Positions 50,950-58,633 of a DNA stretch of 64,000 nucleotides are shown here, in pieces (positions within the stretch are counted from its first letter, which is position 1; each line of letters begins with the position of its first letter). Origin of the DNA: Nostoc sp. FACHB-280. GTDB lineage: Bacteria > Cyanobacteriota > Cyanobacteriia > Cyanobacteriales > Nostocaceae. The notes beneath the pieces were generated by a model. That model saw only the letters and a program-made list of their open reading frames with translations. It searched no databases and had not been told where the DNA came from. The position numbers and the translations under genes were made by a program. Where the stretch lies: contig NZ_JACJSD010000030.1 in NCBI RefSeq assembly GCF_014697615.1, forward strand, positions 1 through 64,000. Direction: 5' to 3'.

Positions 50950-51372
50950 CTAACCAGACCAAGGGTTAAAGATGACAACCCCTGTTCCGGCGAAATCATT
51001 TTCGTTCCGAGTTACTAATGTTAGAGAATATTGCAGGACTATGGCAGCAATTAAAGAATCCATTACAGGTAGAGGTCGCCCCAAAAGTTCTAGTTGTCCG
51101 ACTAAGTTTCCCCATAACATCATCGTTGAGACATCAACGCTTAAAATTCTTTGTTCAAAGCGATGAGGTAAGGTTACATTTAACCAAGTCAAGAGAGAAT
51201 CTTTACGCTTAGATGTAGGAAGTTTACTGATACCTTTAGCAATTTCACCAATTGTAATTACACTCAGGTAAAGTGTTTCTGGCTCTTGAGCATCTAACCA
51301 GTCTAAAACTTTTTGATTTGGTTGTTTGACAACCAGTTCCGAAATTAGGCAGGTATCAAGAAGGTAAGTCAT
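50950..51372 (-). CDS. PIN domain toxin, VapC-like
   Basis: 140 residues. The PIN acidic residues are D6 (YLLDTCLISEL), E43 (SVITIGEIAKGI), D105 (LPVMDSLIAA) and D126 (VTRNENDFAG), the active site of a ribonuclease. The gene overlaps the preceding small gene by four bases (ATGA), the normal antitoxin-toxin order. VapC toxins cleave tRNA or rRNA; the target here is unknown. Confidence 0.85.
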   Translation of the reverse strand: MTYLLDTCLISELVVKQPNQKVLDWLDAQEPETLYLSVITIGEIAKGISKLPTSKRKDSLLTWLNVTLPHRFEQRILSVDVSTMMLWGNLVGQLELLGRPLPVMDSLIAAIVLQYSLTLVTRNENDFAGTGVVIFNPWSG

Positions 51373-51590
51373 GGCGTAAAGGCATCATGTGTCAGGCTGC
51401 GATCTCTGCTCAGGTCAAGTTCTTCACCCACTTCAGCCAAGGGGGATTGACGAAAAAATTGGGAGAGTTTGGTTGGTTGTTCTTTTTGAGTATCCTGTAT
51501 TGTGAGACTTTGGGCTAGGAGTTGAATAATATACAGTTTCTCATTCTGGTCAAGTTGAAGCAGTTGTTGTTCAAATTCTGGGAGTAACAT
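51369..51590 (-). CDS. Antitoxin of the VapC-like module
   Basis: 73 residues with a helical start (EFEQQLLQLDQNEKLYIIQLL) and a charged C-terminus that would wrap the toxin. It has no DNA-binding motif that I can place, but its position and size are those of a VapB-type or DUF2281-like antitoxin. It is expressed first and coupled to the PIN gene by overlap. Confidence 0.7.
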   Translation of the reverse strand: MLLPEFEQQLLQLDQNEKLYIIQLLAQSLTIQDTQKEQPTKLSQFFRQSPLAEVGEELDLSRDRSLTHDAFTP

Positions 51591-51636
51591 GATACGGTTT
51601 AGGCTTAGGATAATTTTATTTTACTTTCGCACTCGA

Positions 51637-52026
51637 TTACCCCACCAAATACCTAATAACTTGTGGATCTATTTGGGAAATCCGCGTTCTAATTGACTGC
51701 GGAGGGTTCTTGAAAAACCGTTTCAAATCTCGACTTTTGACTTGGTAACAATGGACAGAACGTTTTTTTGCTTTCAGCCAACCCTGCTTCACCCAATTCC
51801 TCACGGTATTTGAATGCAAACGAAGGTTTTTAGCAATCTCACGACAACTGTAGTTATCTAAAGTAGGTCGTGCAGAGTATCCCAAAGATTGTAATTTTGA
51901 TTTCACTGCTGATACTGTCCGATGATAACCTCTTCTTTTGAGCCGAAAAGCTATTTGCTCTGGAGTGTACATTTCTGCCATCTCATGAAGGGTCGCTAGT
52001 TCATCCTCAGCCCATCTGATGCTCAT
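51637..52026 (-). CDS. HTH DNA-binding protein
   Basis: 129 residues with two helix-turn-helix-like units: TPEQIAFRLKRRGYHRTVSA in the first half and YSCREIAKNLRLHSNTVRNWVKQGW in the second, with a basic end (KAKKRS, RDLKRFF). A truncated copy of its C-terminus lies at 50835-50949. It may be a regulator of the surrounding accessory region. The family is not recognised with certainty. Confidence 0.65.
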   Translation of the reverse strand: MSIRWAEDELATLHEMAEMYTPEQIAFRLKRRGYHRTVSAVKSKLQSLGYSARPTLDNYSCREIAKNLRLHSNTVRNWVKQGWLKAKKRSVHCYQVKSRDLKRFFKNPPQSIRTRISQIDPQVIRYLVG

Positions 52027-52076
52027 GATTTAATCTCCAAATTTTTATGATTGTGTGGCGACTTTTTGATTTCTGT

Positions 52077-52400
52077 TTACGCTGCAATGTTTTCGTCAGT
52101 TACTCTGGTCATACTTGCAGCCGAATCATCAAGTGCTACTGCTGCGTTCAAGGGTTTGGCGTACTGGTTCTCGTCTACTTCGTTTGTCCAGTGCGTGATG
52201 TGTTGAAAAACCAAACCCAGCATTGATTCGCCTTTGTAAACACGGTAGATTTTTGGGCGAAAACCGTTGCAGTAAACCAGCGTGTAACCTGAAATTTCGA
52301 TTACCTCTGCGTTTGGATGATTCGGGGGTAAAAGTATCGGTTCGCAGCATTCACCCCAGTCGGGATCTTGAAGGAATAACATATTTGCTGTAATTTGCAT
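52077..52400 (-). CDS. Hypothetical protein
   Basis: 107 residues, no recognised domain: LQDPDWGECCEPILLPPNHP then ISGYTLVYCNGFRPKIYRVYKG. Aromatic-rich, probably a small globular protein. In the same direction as the neighbours; separated from the next gene by about 50 bp. Confidence 0.5.
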   Translation of the reverse strand: MQITANMLFLQDPDWGECCEPILLPPNHPNAEVIEISGYTLVYCNGFRPKIYRVYKGESMLGLVFQHITHWTNEVDENQYAKPLNAAVALDDSAASMTRVTDENIAA

Positions 52401-52459
52401 TTATTGTGGTGAGGTAGCGATCGCTCTCTAAGGATGCGACCGCTTTTCTACTGTCGGTA

Positions 52460-53038
52460 CTACGCCGCAACAGGTTGTCTGATTCCCAACAGTGCAATCG
52501 CCACATCAATATCGATAGCCGTGCGACTGCCCCCCAACTGACTGCACCTGCTGTACCATTTGCCTTCGAGGTTACAGCCCAGGAAACCCACACGCTGACG
52601 GTTGAAATAGAGGGTGGTGCTGAAACTGAGCCAGTCAATCTCTCCGTGTGTTAAACCGTATTTTTGACAAGCTGTTTCTAATTCTTCGCTCAGGCGATCG
52701 TTGCGTTCTCTTGGTGTTTCGGGTAGGGTTGCTTTAACTTCTGCAACTCTCTTGGAAAACCAGTTGCGGTCGAATGGCAAGCGTCCTCCGTTACTTAATT
52801 GCACCCATACGGTGATTCCAGCTTCGATCCAAATCGTGCGGATTGATTCGGCTTCCACTTCGATGATCTCGGCAATGATGCGGCGGTCACGAGATGTAAG
52901 CGGGTCTGTAGTTTGAGTTGCTTCTTTGGCTTGTGCTTCGAGGTGGTTGTAAAATTCTGCTTGTGCTGAGGTTTGCTCGTCTATTGTGTTGCTGTTAAAG
53001 CTTTTGGGTGCTTGCTGTGTATATGGGAAATAGTTCAT
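52460..53038 (-). CDS. Hypothetical protein downstream of TTGTCTA operator
   Basis: 192 residues from ATG 53038 (GTG at 53050 is also possible). It contains SRDRRIIAEIIEVEAESIRTI and WIEAGITVWVQLSNGGRLPF near 65-90, and a C-terminus TAIDIDVAIALLGIRQPVAA. No known domain. Its promoter region (53122-53142) contains the dyad TTGTCT ... AGACAA, also found around the neighbouring XRE gene, so it is likely controlled with it. Confidence 0.55.
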   Translation of the reverse strand: MNYFPYTQQAPKSFNSNTIDEQTSAQAEFYNHLEAQAKEATQTTDPLTSRDRRIIAEIIEVEAESIRTIWIEAGITVWVQLSNGGRLPFDRNWFSKRVAEVKATLPETPRERNDRLSEELETACQKYGLTHGEIDWLSFSTTLYFNRQRVGFLGCNLEGKWYSRCSQLGGSRTAIDIDVAIALLGIRQPVAA

Positions 53039-53121
53039 AATAGAGTTCACCTTATTAGGGATAAAAGGCGATCGCTTAGTTTTCTCAGGACGTGCGGTCG
53101 TCTTTTGTTTTCTTAACTCTA

Positions 53122-53142
53122 TTGTCTACTGATACCAGACAA
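53122..53142. promoter_or_regulatory. TTGTCTAC dyad upstream of 53038 gene
   Basis: TTGTCT (53122-53127) and AGACAA (53137-53142) form an inverted repeat separated by nine bases. Further copies of TTGTCTA(C/G) are at 53443-53450, inverted at 53493-53500 and inverted at 53626-53633. All flank the XRE gene or lie before the genes around it, so they may be its operators. Confidence 0.55.
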
Positions 53143-53145
53143 ATG

Positions 53146-53433
53146 TCAAGGGGTAATAGACACAATTGTTACTGCTGTACTAAAAAATTCTTCAATACTG
53201 CTGTTTAAAGCTTTGAGAAGAACGGAGATTTTAGGAAAAGAAACCGTAGAAGCTGAATTATCATACCTTTCGGGGTCTTCGAGCATGTGAATGTACTGGT
53301 GAGAAATACGCTCTCCAAGCTCTGCGGTTTTTTCAGAAATTGAGCGGACAGAATGACTGCCACGTAATGCTTTCAGGCGTTCACCTAGCTCTTTATCCCA
53401 GTAAATAGAAGCAACGTATTTTGTATCCAACAT
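53146..53433 (-). CDS. XRE family transcriptional regulator
   Basis: 95 residues from ATG 53433; an upstream ATG at 53463 is unlikely because the TTGTCTAC motif would be inside it. GERLKALRGSHSVRSISEKTAELG and ISHQYIHMLEDPERYDNSAS show the helix-turn-helix of the lambda-repressor-like family with a typical basic recognition area. TTGTCTA motifs flank it on both sides. It lies between a leftward unknown gene and the rightward 560-residue gene, the position of a shared regulator. Confidence 0.7.
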   Translation of the reverse strand: MLDTKYVASIYWDKELGERLKALRGSHSVRSISEKTAELGERISHQYIHMLEDPERYDNSASTVSFPKISVLLKALNSSIEEFFSTAVTIVSITP

Positions 53434-53442
53434 AATGATTAT

Positions 53443-53633
53443 TTGTCTACCAGCACTTGCCATAATCTAACAGATTTTATATTCTATAGGTACTAGACAA
53501 CAAAAGCGACCGCCTCCACTAATCTTTATCGAAGCGATCGCCCTTATTGTTTACATTGCCAGGCGCGTCAAAGATTTTTAAATCATGATGCGTAATTTTA
53601 TGATGCCATACAACTGCTAGTAACAGTAGACAA
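53443..53633. promoter_or_regulatory. TTGTCTA(C/G) motifs between the XRE gene and the 53724 gene
   Basis: Copies at 53443-53450 (forward), 53493-53500 (inverted, CTAGACAA) and 53626-53633 (inverted, GTAGACAA). They cover the shared divergent promoter region. Confidence 0.5.
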
Positions 53634-53673
53634 ACAATCTTGGTAAATAAGAGTGCTGGCAAGCGTTTTGACG

Positions 53674-53689
53674 ATTTTGTTAACAAAAT
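53674..53689. promoter_or_regulatory. 16-bp perfect palindrome ATTTTGTTAACAAAAT
   Basis: A perfect dyad 35 bp before the ATG at 53724. Its core TTGTTAACAA is the one repeated before the gene at 12569, suggesting a shared regulator or partition/replication protein. Confidence 0.55.
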
Positions 53690-53723
53690 TCCTCGATGCT
53701 TAATTCTTTAGTGGGCAAGGTTT

Positions 53724-55406
53724 ATGCTGACACTGGAAGAAGAAAAAATATCAGCCACCTCTTACGGCATTCTCAACACCAGCATCAAAGAAACGTTTAC
53801 GTCCATTGACCGCTTCGAGTGGCAGGCGGTGGACGAAATATTGCAGATGCGTGATAATCAGCTTTACCGTGAAGCTGGCTATAAGAGTTTCGAGGAATAC
53901 TGCCAAGCCGAATTATCAGCCTGGGGTGGCTACCGCAGAATCAATCAACTGCTGGGGGCTAAGAAAGTTAAAGACACAGCTGACGAGTTAGGTGAACACA
54001 TCAAAAACGAACGCCAAGCTCGTTCACTGTTACGGTTAGTCAAGGAACCAGACAAGTTAAAACAAGCGGTTGCGATCGCACTTTCTGAAAACCCCTCCCC
54101 CAGCGAATCAGACTTTGCATCTGCGGCGAACATTGTGGTTCCTCGACTTCCACGCCAAAAAACTCAGGAACCAGTGGTTCCTCAGATTCAGGAACCAATA
54201 GTTCACCAAACTCAGGAACCAATGGTTCCTAACGTGAACACAGTCACGGTTACGTCACCAACTCATCCAAGACACGGACAATCAGGAACCATCTCAGCCG
54301 ACCCACCCAATCAAAGGCAGCAGATTGTCACGTTTGAGGATGGCAGCAGGGAACTGGTGAACAATGCGGATTTGAGTAATGGCGCAATTGAGTCATTTAC
54401 CCCTGAGCGAACTTACCCAAAAGAATACGCCGAAGCGATCGCCGCACTCAAACAGCAGCATCAGCAAGAACTTGAACGACTGGAAAAGGATTTGAAAATT
54501 GGGTTACAGGCGGAAGCAACGACCCAAGCCCAGGAACAAGTACAAGAACAACTGACCACCTTACAAAACCTGTTTCAGCAGCAGAAGAAAGAAAACATCC
54601 AGTTGCAGCATCGGCTTTTTGAGTTGGAAGGATTGAGGCAGTTAGAACTTGAAAACCAACGGTTACAAAAGCGTATTCAGGAACTAGAAAATGCTGTGCA
54701 AGAACGTCCGGCTCAGGAATGGCGCAATACTCTTACTAAACAGGCAGCTAAGGCACTCAATAAGGAAGTTAAGCAAGCTCTAGAAAAAACTATTGATTTG
54801 CGATCGCTTGCCCAAGAACCACCCAAAGAAAACGCTCAGGAGTGCTTGCGACTGATGGGTATTGCGTTGGGTAATCTGGCCAGTGCCATGAACAACACCC
54901 AAGCCCTGCAAGCAGCTGCAATCATCCTCGGCAGTGAACCGACACCAATTGCGATCGCATATCGAGCCGAACAGCTACAGCTACTACCCCAAGCAGTAAG
55001 CGACATTCGGGCTGTACTTGCCAAGCCTGGGTGTAGCTGGTGGAACTATTTAGAAGTTGCTCAAGAGTACGAGGTAATCAAACAAGATTACTGGGCAGAA
55101 CTAACCACCGAAGAGACAGAGCTAATCACTGCCCTTGAGAAAGCCGAATCTTCAGCAATTACGGAACCATTGGTTCCTGAAGAAGCCCCTGCCGAATCTG
55201 GTTCCTTTGCTGACGAAGTGATTGGGCTTGGTTCTATCGTTGCCCACGCTGATATTTACTGCGCCCTATATAACGCCAAAGGTGAAGTCATCGAAGACAT
55301 GGGCGAAGAAGTCTGGGTGGCTTGGGAGCATTGGAAAGACAAACCGAAAAAGACTGACCGTTACTTTAAGGATGAGTTGCGGTTCTGGCAGAGCAACGAC
55401 CAGTAA
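53724..55406 (+). CDS. Large plasmid-type protein with coiled coil and GGAACC repeats
   Basis: 560 residues. An N-terminal module (about 20-130, ITSIDRFEWQAVDEIL-like, LYREAGYKSFEEYCQAELS, ARSLLRLVKEPDKLKQA) resembles DNA-binding regions of plasmid partition or replication proteins. A repeat zone follows (145-175, QEPVVPQ, QEPIVHQ, QEPMVPN), then an EDGSRELVNNADLSNGAIE part and a long coiled coil (about 240-350). At the C-terminus are small helical domains. The DNA of the repeats carries ggaaccaNtggttcc palindromes. It precedes a replication-like gene in the same direction and shares a promoter region with the XRE regulator. Confidence 0.65.
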   Translation: MLTLEEEKISATSYGILNTSIKETFTSIDRFEWQAVDEILQMRDNQLYREAGYKSFEEYCQAELSAWGGYRRINQLLGAKKVKDTADELGEHIKNERQARSLLRLVKEPDKLKQAVAIALSENPSPSESDFASAANIVVPRLPRQKTQEPVVPQIQEPIVHQTQEPMVPNVNTVTVTSPTHPRHGQSGTISADPPNQRQQIVTFEDGSRELVNNADLSNGAIESFTPERTYPKEYAEAIAALKQQHQQELERLEKDLKIGLQAEATTQAQEQVQEQLTTLQNLFQQQKKENIQLQHRLFELEGLRQLELENQRLQKRIQELENAVQERPAQEWRNTLTKQAAKALNKEVKQALEKTIDLRSLAQEPPKENAQECLRLMGIALGNLASAMNNTQALQAAAIILGSEPTPIAIAYRAEQLQLLPQAVSDIRAVLAKPGCSWWNYLEVAQEYEVIKQDYWAELTTEETELITALEKAESSAITEPLVPEEAPAESGSFADEVIGLGSIVAHADIYCALYNAKGEVIEDMGEEVWVAWEHWKDKPKKTDRYFKDELRFWQSNDQ

Positions 55407-55491
55407 ATAAAACTCGCGCCATTTTAAAAAAGCTGAATGCGGCATTGGAACTATGTCGCCTATCTTTTCATGCTTAAATTTAGGAGAAAAT

Positions 55492-56946
55492 ATGACTACA
55501 GCATTAAAGGCAATCAAAGGTGGCCAAAATAAAGGCAATCACAAACAAGCCACAGAGGAAAAACCAGTTCGACCCCACTGTAAAATCTCGATTGAGGATA
55601 TCAACTGGGTAAGGCAGCAACCGCCCTGTGTACAGCAGCTATGGTTGGACTCGGTTGCAGCAGAACAATTTGGCGGGTCTGCTCACAAGTTGGAAACCAA
55701 TCTCACCTACAAGTCATTGCAGAAAGCGGGTGCAGCTTTGACGGCTCAAGGGTTGTTTCAGTATGAGGAAGTTTTTGGCCGTTTGCCTTCTGGTAGACCT
55801 GGGCTGATTGGCTACCGAGTCCGTAACCTGCACGGTTATTACAATCGCTTCTACTGGGAATCGTCCACATCAGGTGAAACTAATTCTGGTGACAAAAAAG
55901 CTGTCCAAACCGGGAAGGAAATCAAACACACCGGGAGGAACCAAAACCAACCCGAAGTGAAACAAATCCAAGCCGATTTGGATCAATTCCAAAAGAATGG
56001 TCAAAAAAGCCAGGATTTGCAAGGCTTCCAGAAACCTAACAACGTTTCTAACAACTCTTTAACTACCTACCAACCACCCACTAAGGTGGTTGGTAAGGTA
56101 GTTAGTTCTTCCACGCAGAACGAAAATTTGCATGGTGATGAGACGGCGATCGCACCCTTGGGGGGTGCGTCGCCTCAGACCCTTAAAAGCGTGGAAGAGA
56201 GGAAGGAAGAGTTACCTGCGGTAACGGACTGCACGACGCTGACGCTTGTAGAAGCTGTGCCGAGTCAATCCGCTTCGTTGTTAGAAAAGAAGGAAGAATT
56301 GGGTGTTGACCAGGAAATCATTCATGAGGACAATTTTTCCACCGCGCCTGTCGCTGCAAATTTTGAAAATCTCAGTCAGCCTCAAAACCAAGCTCAACCG
56401 AGTCAATCCGCTTCGTTGTTAGAAAATAACCAAGAATTAGGTGATGAGCAGGCAACCAGTCATGAAGACAATTTTTCCGCCGCCCCTGCCGATTCAAATT
56501 TTAAAAACCTAAGTCAGCCCCAAAACCAAGCTCAACCGAGCCTGTCTGCTTCGTTGGTGGTAGAGAACCAGAATTGTAGTGATGATGCGATCATTCCTCA
56601 TGAAGACACAGTTTCCGCCGCCCCTGCCATTCCAGAAAACAGCCATTCCGCCTCGCCCTCTCAGGAACCAAAAACCCATTCTGAAGGCGTTTGTGCTGTG
56701 GCGGCTGACTCAAACCCTGAAAAGTGGTCGTATGAGGCTGTCGTTGAGAGATCGAGAATACGACCCTGGCGTATGGAGAAGCTCAAGATGGCGGAACAAT
56801 GGCGCGAAAATCCAGGGGATGATTTTCTGATGGAGTGTTGGGCGGATGATCCAGCCTTGCGGATTGTGATCAAGAAACTGGTGATCAAGTGTCCGCAGTG
56901 GGGGTTGGTTGCAGTGGAAGGGGTGCTGGTGAAGTGGAATGAGTAA
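55492..56946 (+). CDS. Plasmid-type hypothetical protein with internal repeats, possibly replication-related
   Basis: 484 residues from ATG 55492, which has a strong aggaga site; the frame reaches back to 55453. The N-terminus (PHCKISIEDINWVRQQPPCVQ, YKSLQKAGAALTAQGLFQYEE) has a winged-helix look seen in plasmid replication proteins. The middle holds three similar units of about 45 residues (SQSASLLEKKEELG, HEDNFSTAP, NLSQPQNQAQP). The C-terminal 70 residues (WSYEAVVERSRIRPWRMEKLKMAEQWRE) are conserved-looking. The whole role is inferred from context; catalytic motifs are not visible. Confidence 0.6.
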   Translation: MTTALKAIKGGQNKGNHKQATEEKPVRPHCKISIEDINWVRQQPPCVQQLWLDSVAAEQFGGSAHKLETNLTYKSLQKAGAALTAQGLFQYEEVFGRLPSGRPGLIGYRVRNLHGYYNRFYWESSTSGETNSGDKKAVQTGKEIKHTGRNQNQPEVKQIQADLDQFQKNGQKSQDLQGFQKPNNVSNNSLTTYQPPTKVVGKVVSSSTQNENLHGDETAIAPLGGASPQTLKSVEERKEELPAVTDCTTLTLVEAVPSQSASLLEKKEELGVDQEIIHEDNFSTAPVAANFENLSQPQNQAQPSQSASLLENNQELGDEQATSHEDNFSAAPADSNFKNLSQPQNQAQPSLSASLVVENQNCSDDAIIPHEDTVSAAPAIPENSHSASPSQEPKTHSEGVCAVAADSNPEKWSYEAVVERSRIRPWRMEKLKMAEQWRENPGDDFLMECWADDPALRIVIKKLVIKCPQWGLVAVEGVLVKWNE

Positions 56947-56952
56947 CGAGTG

Positions 56953-57429
56953 CTATCGATTAGTCGCATATTGCAGTAGGCGTTCCCACTCCCAACGCCA
57001 CGCAGTCTCTACCGTAATTTCTTTACCGTTGGTGAATTTAATGAACTCTGTGCCTTCATCATAAAAAACATCTGCAACGAGGCGATTGCGGACATCGTAA
57101 CCCCACGTTTTGGCTGCTGCGTTCCACCATCTCTGCCCAGGTGATTCTAGATTTGGTAGTTCCAAATATTCATCACGCCATGCTTTTGGTTTCCATTGCT
57201 CTCGCAAGGCACTCACCAAAATTGCGTTTGGGAAATATTGCTTTTCGTGCTTTTGTAGCCACAACACATAGTCAATTGTGCTTCTGAACGCATCCTCTAA
57301 ACCGTAAGTACAGCCTTCTAAAGCGTTTTGAACTTCTTCGAGTGAAAAGTTAACACCAAGGCTGACTAACGCGCGTTCGTATTGCTTGAATATCTCGTAT
57401 TCAACTGAGTCTTTTTCCCAGAACCACAC
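56953..57429 (-). CDS. Hypothetical protein, close paralogue of the gene at 17203
   Basis: 158 residues from GTG 57429 (MWFWEKDSVEYEIFKQYERAL by analogy to the copy at 17676). Strong match over the full length: EEVQNALEGCTYGLEDAF, LPNLESPGQRWWNAAAKTWGY, FVDEGTEFIKFTNGKEITVE-type end. Located next to a short gene at 57446 in divergent orientation. Unknown function. Confidence 0.65.
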   Translation of the reverse strand: MWFWEKDSVEYEIFKQYERALVSLGVNFSLEEVQNALEGCTYGLEDAFRSTIDYVLWLQKHEKQYFPNAILVSALREQWKPKAWRDEYLELPNLESPGQRWWNAAAKTWGYDVRNRLVADVFYDEGTEFIKFTNGKEITVETAWRWEWERLLQYATNR

Positions 57430-57445
57430 AGTTAACACATCTCCT

Positions 57446-57829
57446 ATGCAGTTATTTTCGCTTTCTTATAGTTTAATGCTTGATGGAGATGCCCTGCTTG
57501 TACACCCCAGTTTCGGCTTACTTAATGCAGAGATTCAATACACAGTCAGGTGGTGTTGGGAGAACGTACTGGGTGCGATCGCTTATCTCAAAGAAGCGAT
57601 ACGGACTTGGAAAGGGATCAAGTCACCAGAAGCCGTGTTTGTTGCTGCTTGCAAGGAGGGACGGAAGCCGGAATCTGCACAGGCTAAATCGGAGGCGATC
57701 GCTTGGTTTAATTGGGCAAGGAAAAACAGGATTGTGATTGCGATTTCGGGGGACACTGTGTACACGCCGGATGGTGAGGCGGTGACGTTGGCGGAGATGA
57801 TGCGGCGGTGTCCGGTGGGAGGATTATAG
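57446..57829 (+). CDS. Hypothetical protein
   Basis: 127 residues from ATG 57446 (a later ATG at 57476 is also reasonable; the frame begins at 57386 inside the opposite gene). Helical, with IQYTVRWCWENVLGAIAYLK and SAQAKSEAIAWFNWARKN, and a C-terminal DGEAVTLAEMMRRCPVGGL. No family recognised. Divergent from the paralogous gene. Confidence 0.5.
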   Translation: MQLFSLSYSLMLDGDALLVHPSFGLLNAEIQYTVRWCWENVLGAIAYLKEAIRTWKGIKSPEAVFVAACKEGRKPESAQAKSEAIAWFNWARKNRIVIAISGDTVYTPDGEAVTLAEMMRRCPVGGL

Positions 57830-58633
57830 ATGCGATTGCATTATTGAGAGTATAAATCTTAATAGCTTATGGGACTATGGTCTATCTTTACATGGGGAAG
57901 ATTTGGAGGATTGGCTAGTGAGGCGATCGCTTTTCAGTTACAAAAATGTACTCGCCTAAACTCTACCATTGGCGATCGCTTCTCAGTTAAGAGAATGCTT
58001 AGACATTGCTTCACAAACTAATAGAGTGTGTTGGTGTATTCAAAAGAAAGTATATATTACCACAAGTTAGCTTATTTAATTGTAAAAGTTATGAGTAGCG
58101 ACTGCCTAATTGCTGGCATTTTATAGAAAACATACGGTAAAAGCTGCCATTATTATTTGTTAATTAGAGAAAAAATACTTAAATTTTCCCTTTATAAAAG
58201 ATATAAATTTTACGTAAAAATACTAGGTCGAGTTTGAAAACAGTGATATTATCTACTGGAATGCGCTTTAGCTCTCTTATAAATACATAAATAAGAGCAT
58301 TTTGTTAATGTCAGCTATTTTCTATACCTAATTTTATTTTTGGATATAGATTTTAGGGCAGCTAATTGTTTCACAAATCGTAGTCAAGTATTATTTCTTA
58401 AGTATTGATTAATTTCCCAATTCAACCTAAAAAAGCAAACTAATTACTATGAAATTAATAACATCATATTTATTAGCTTTAAAGTTCAGAAAGCAAAGAA
58501 AGTTAATTAGTAAAGCTTTGGGTTGGGTATTGAGAATACTATAAAAATACTTAAATCTCAAAGCTTTAAATATAATTTAATATTTTTTGTTGTTATCTTG
58601 AGTGTAAACAGAATAATTTAATTGGTAAAAATC
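57830..58633. other. 800-bp AT-rich stretch before the RTX gene
   Basis: No gene above 60 codons. Two HIP1 sites lie near 57922 and 57973. A 31-codon frame at 58449 (MKLITSYLLALKFRKQRKLI) is too short to support. The long AT-rich tract probably holds the promoter and leader of the giant RTX gene; no clear -10/-35 or riboswitch was recognised. Confidence 0.5.

Noticed and set aside
58449-58544. 31-codon frame MKLITSYLLALKFRKQRK before the RTX gene
   Set aside because: Too short and in very AT-rich DNA; no evidence of translation beyond chance.
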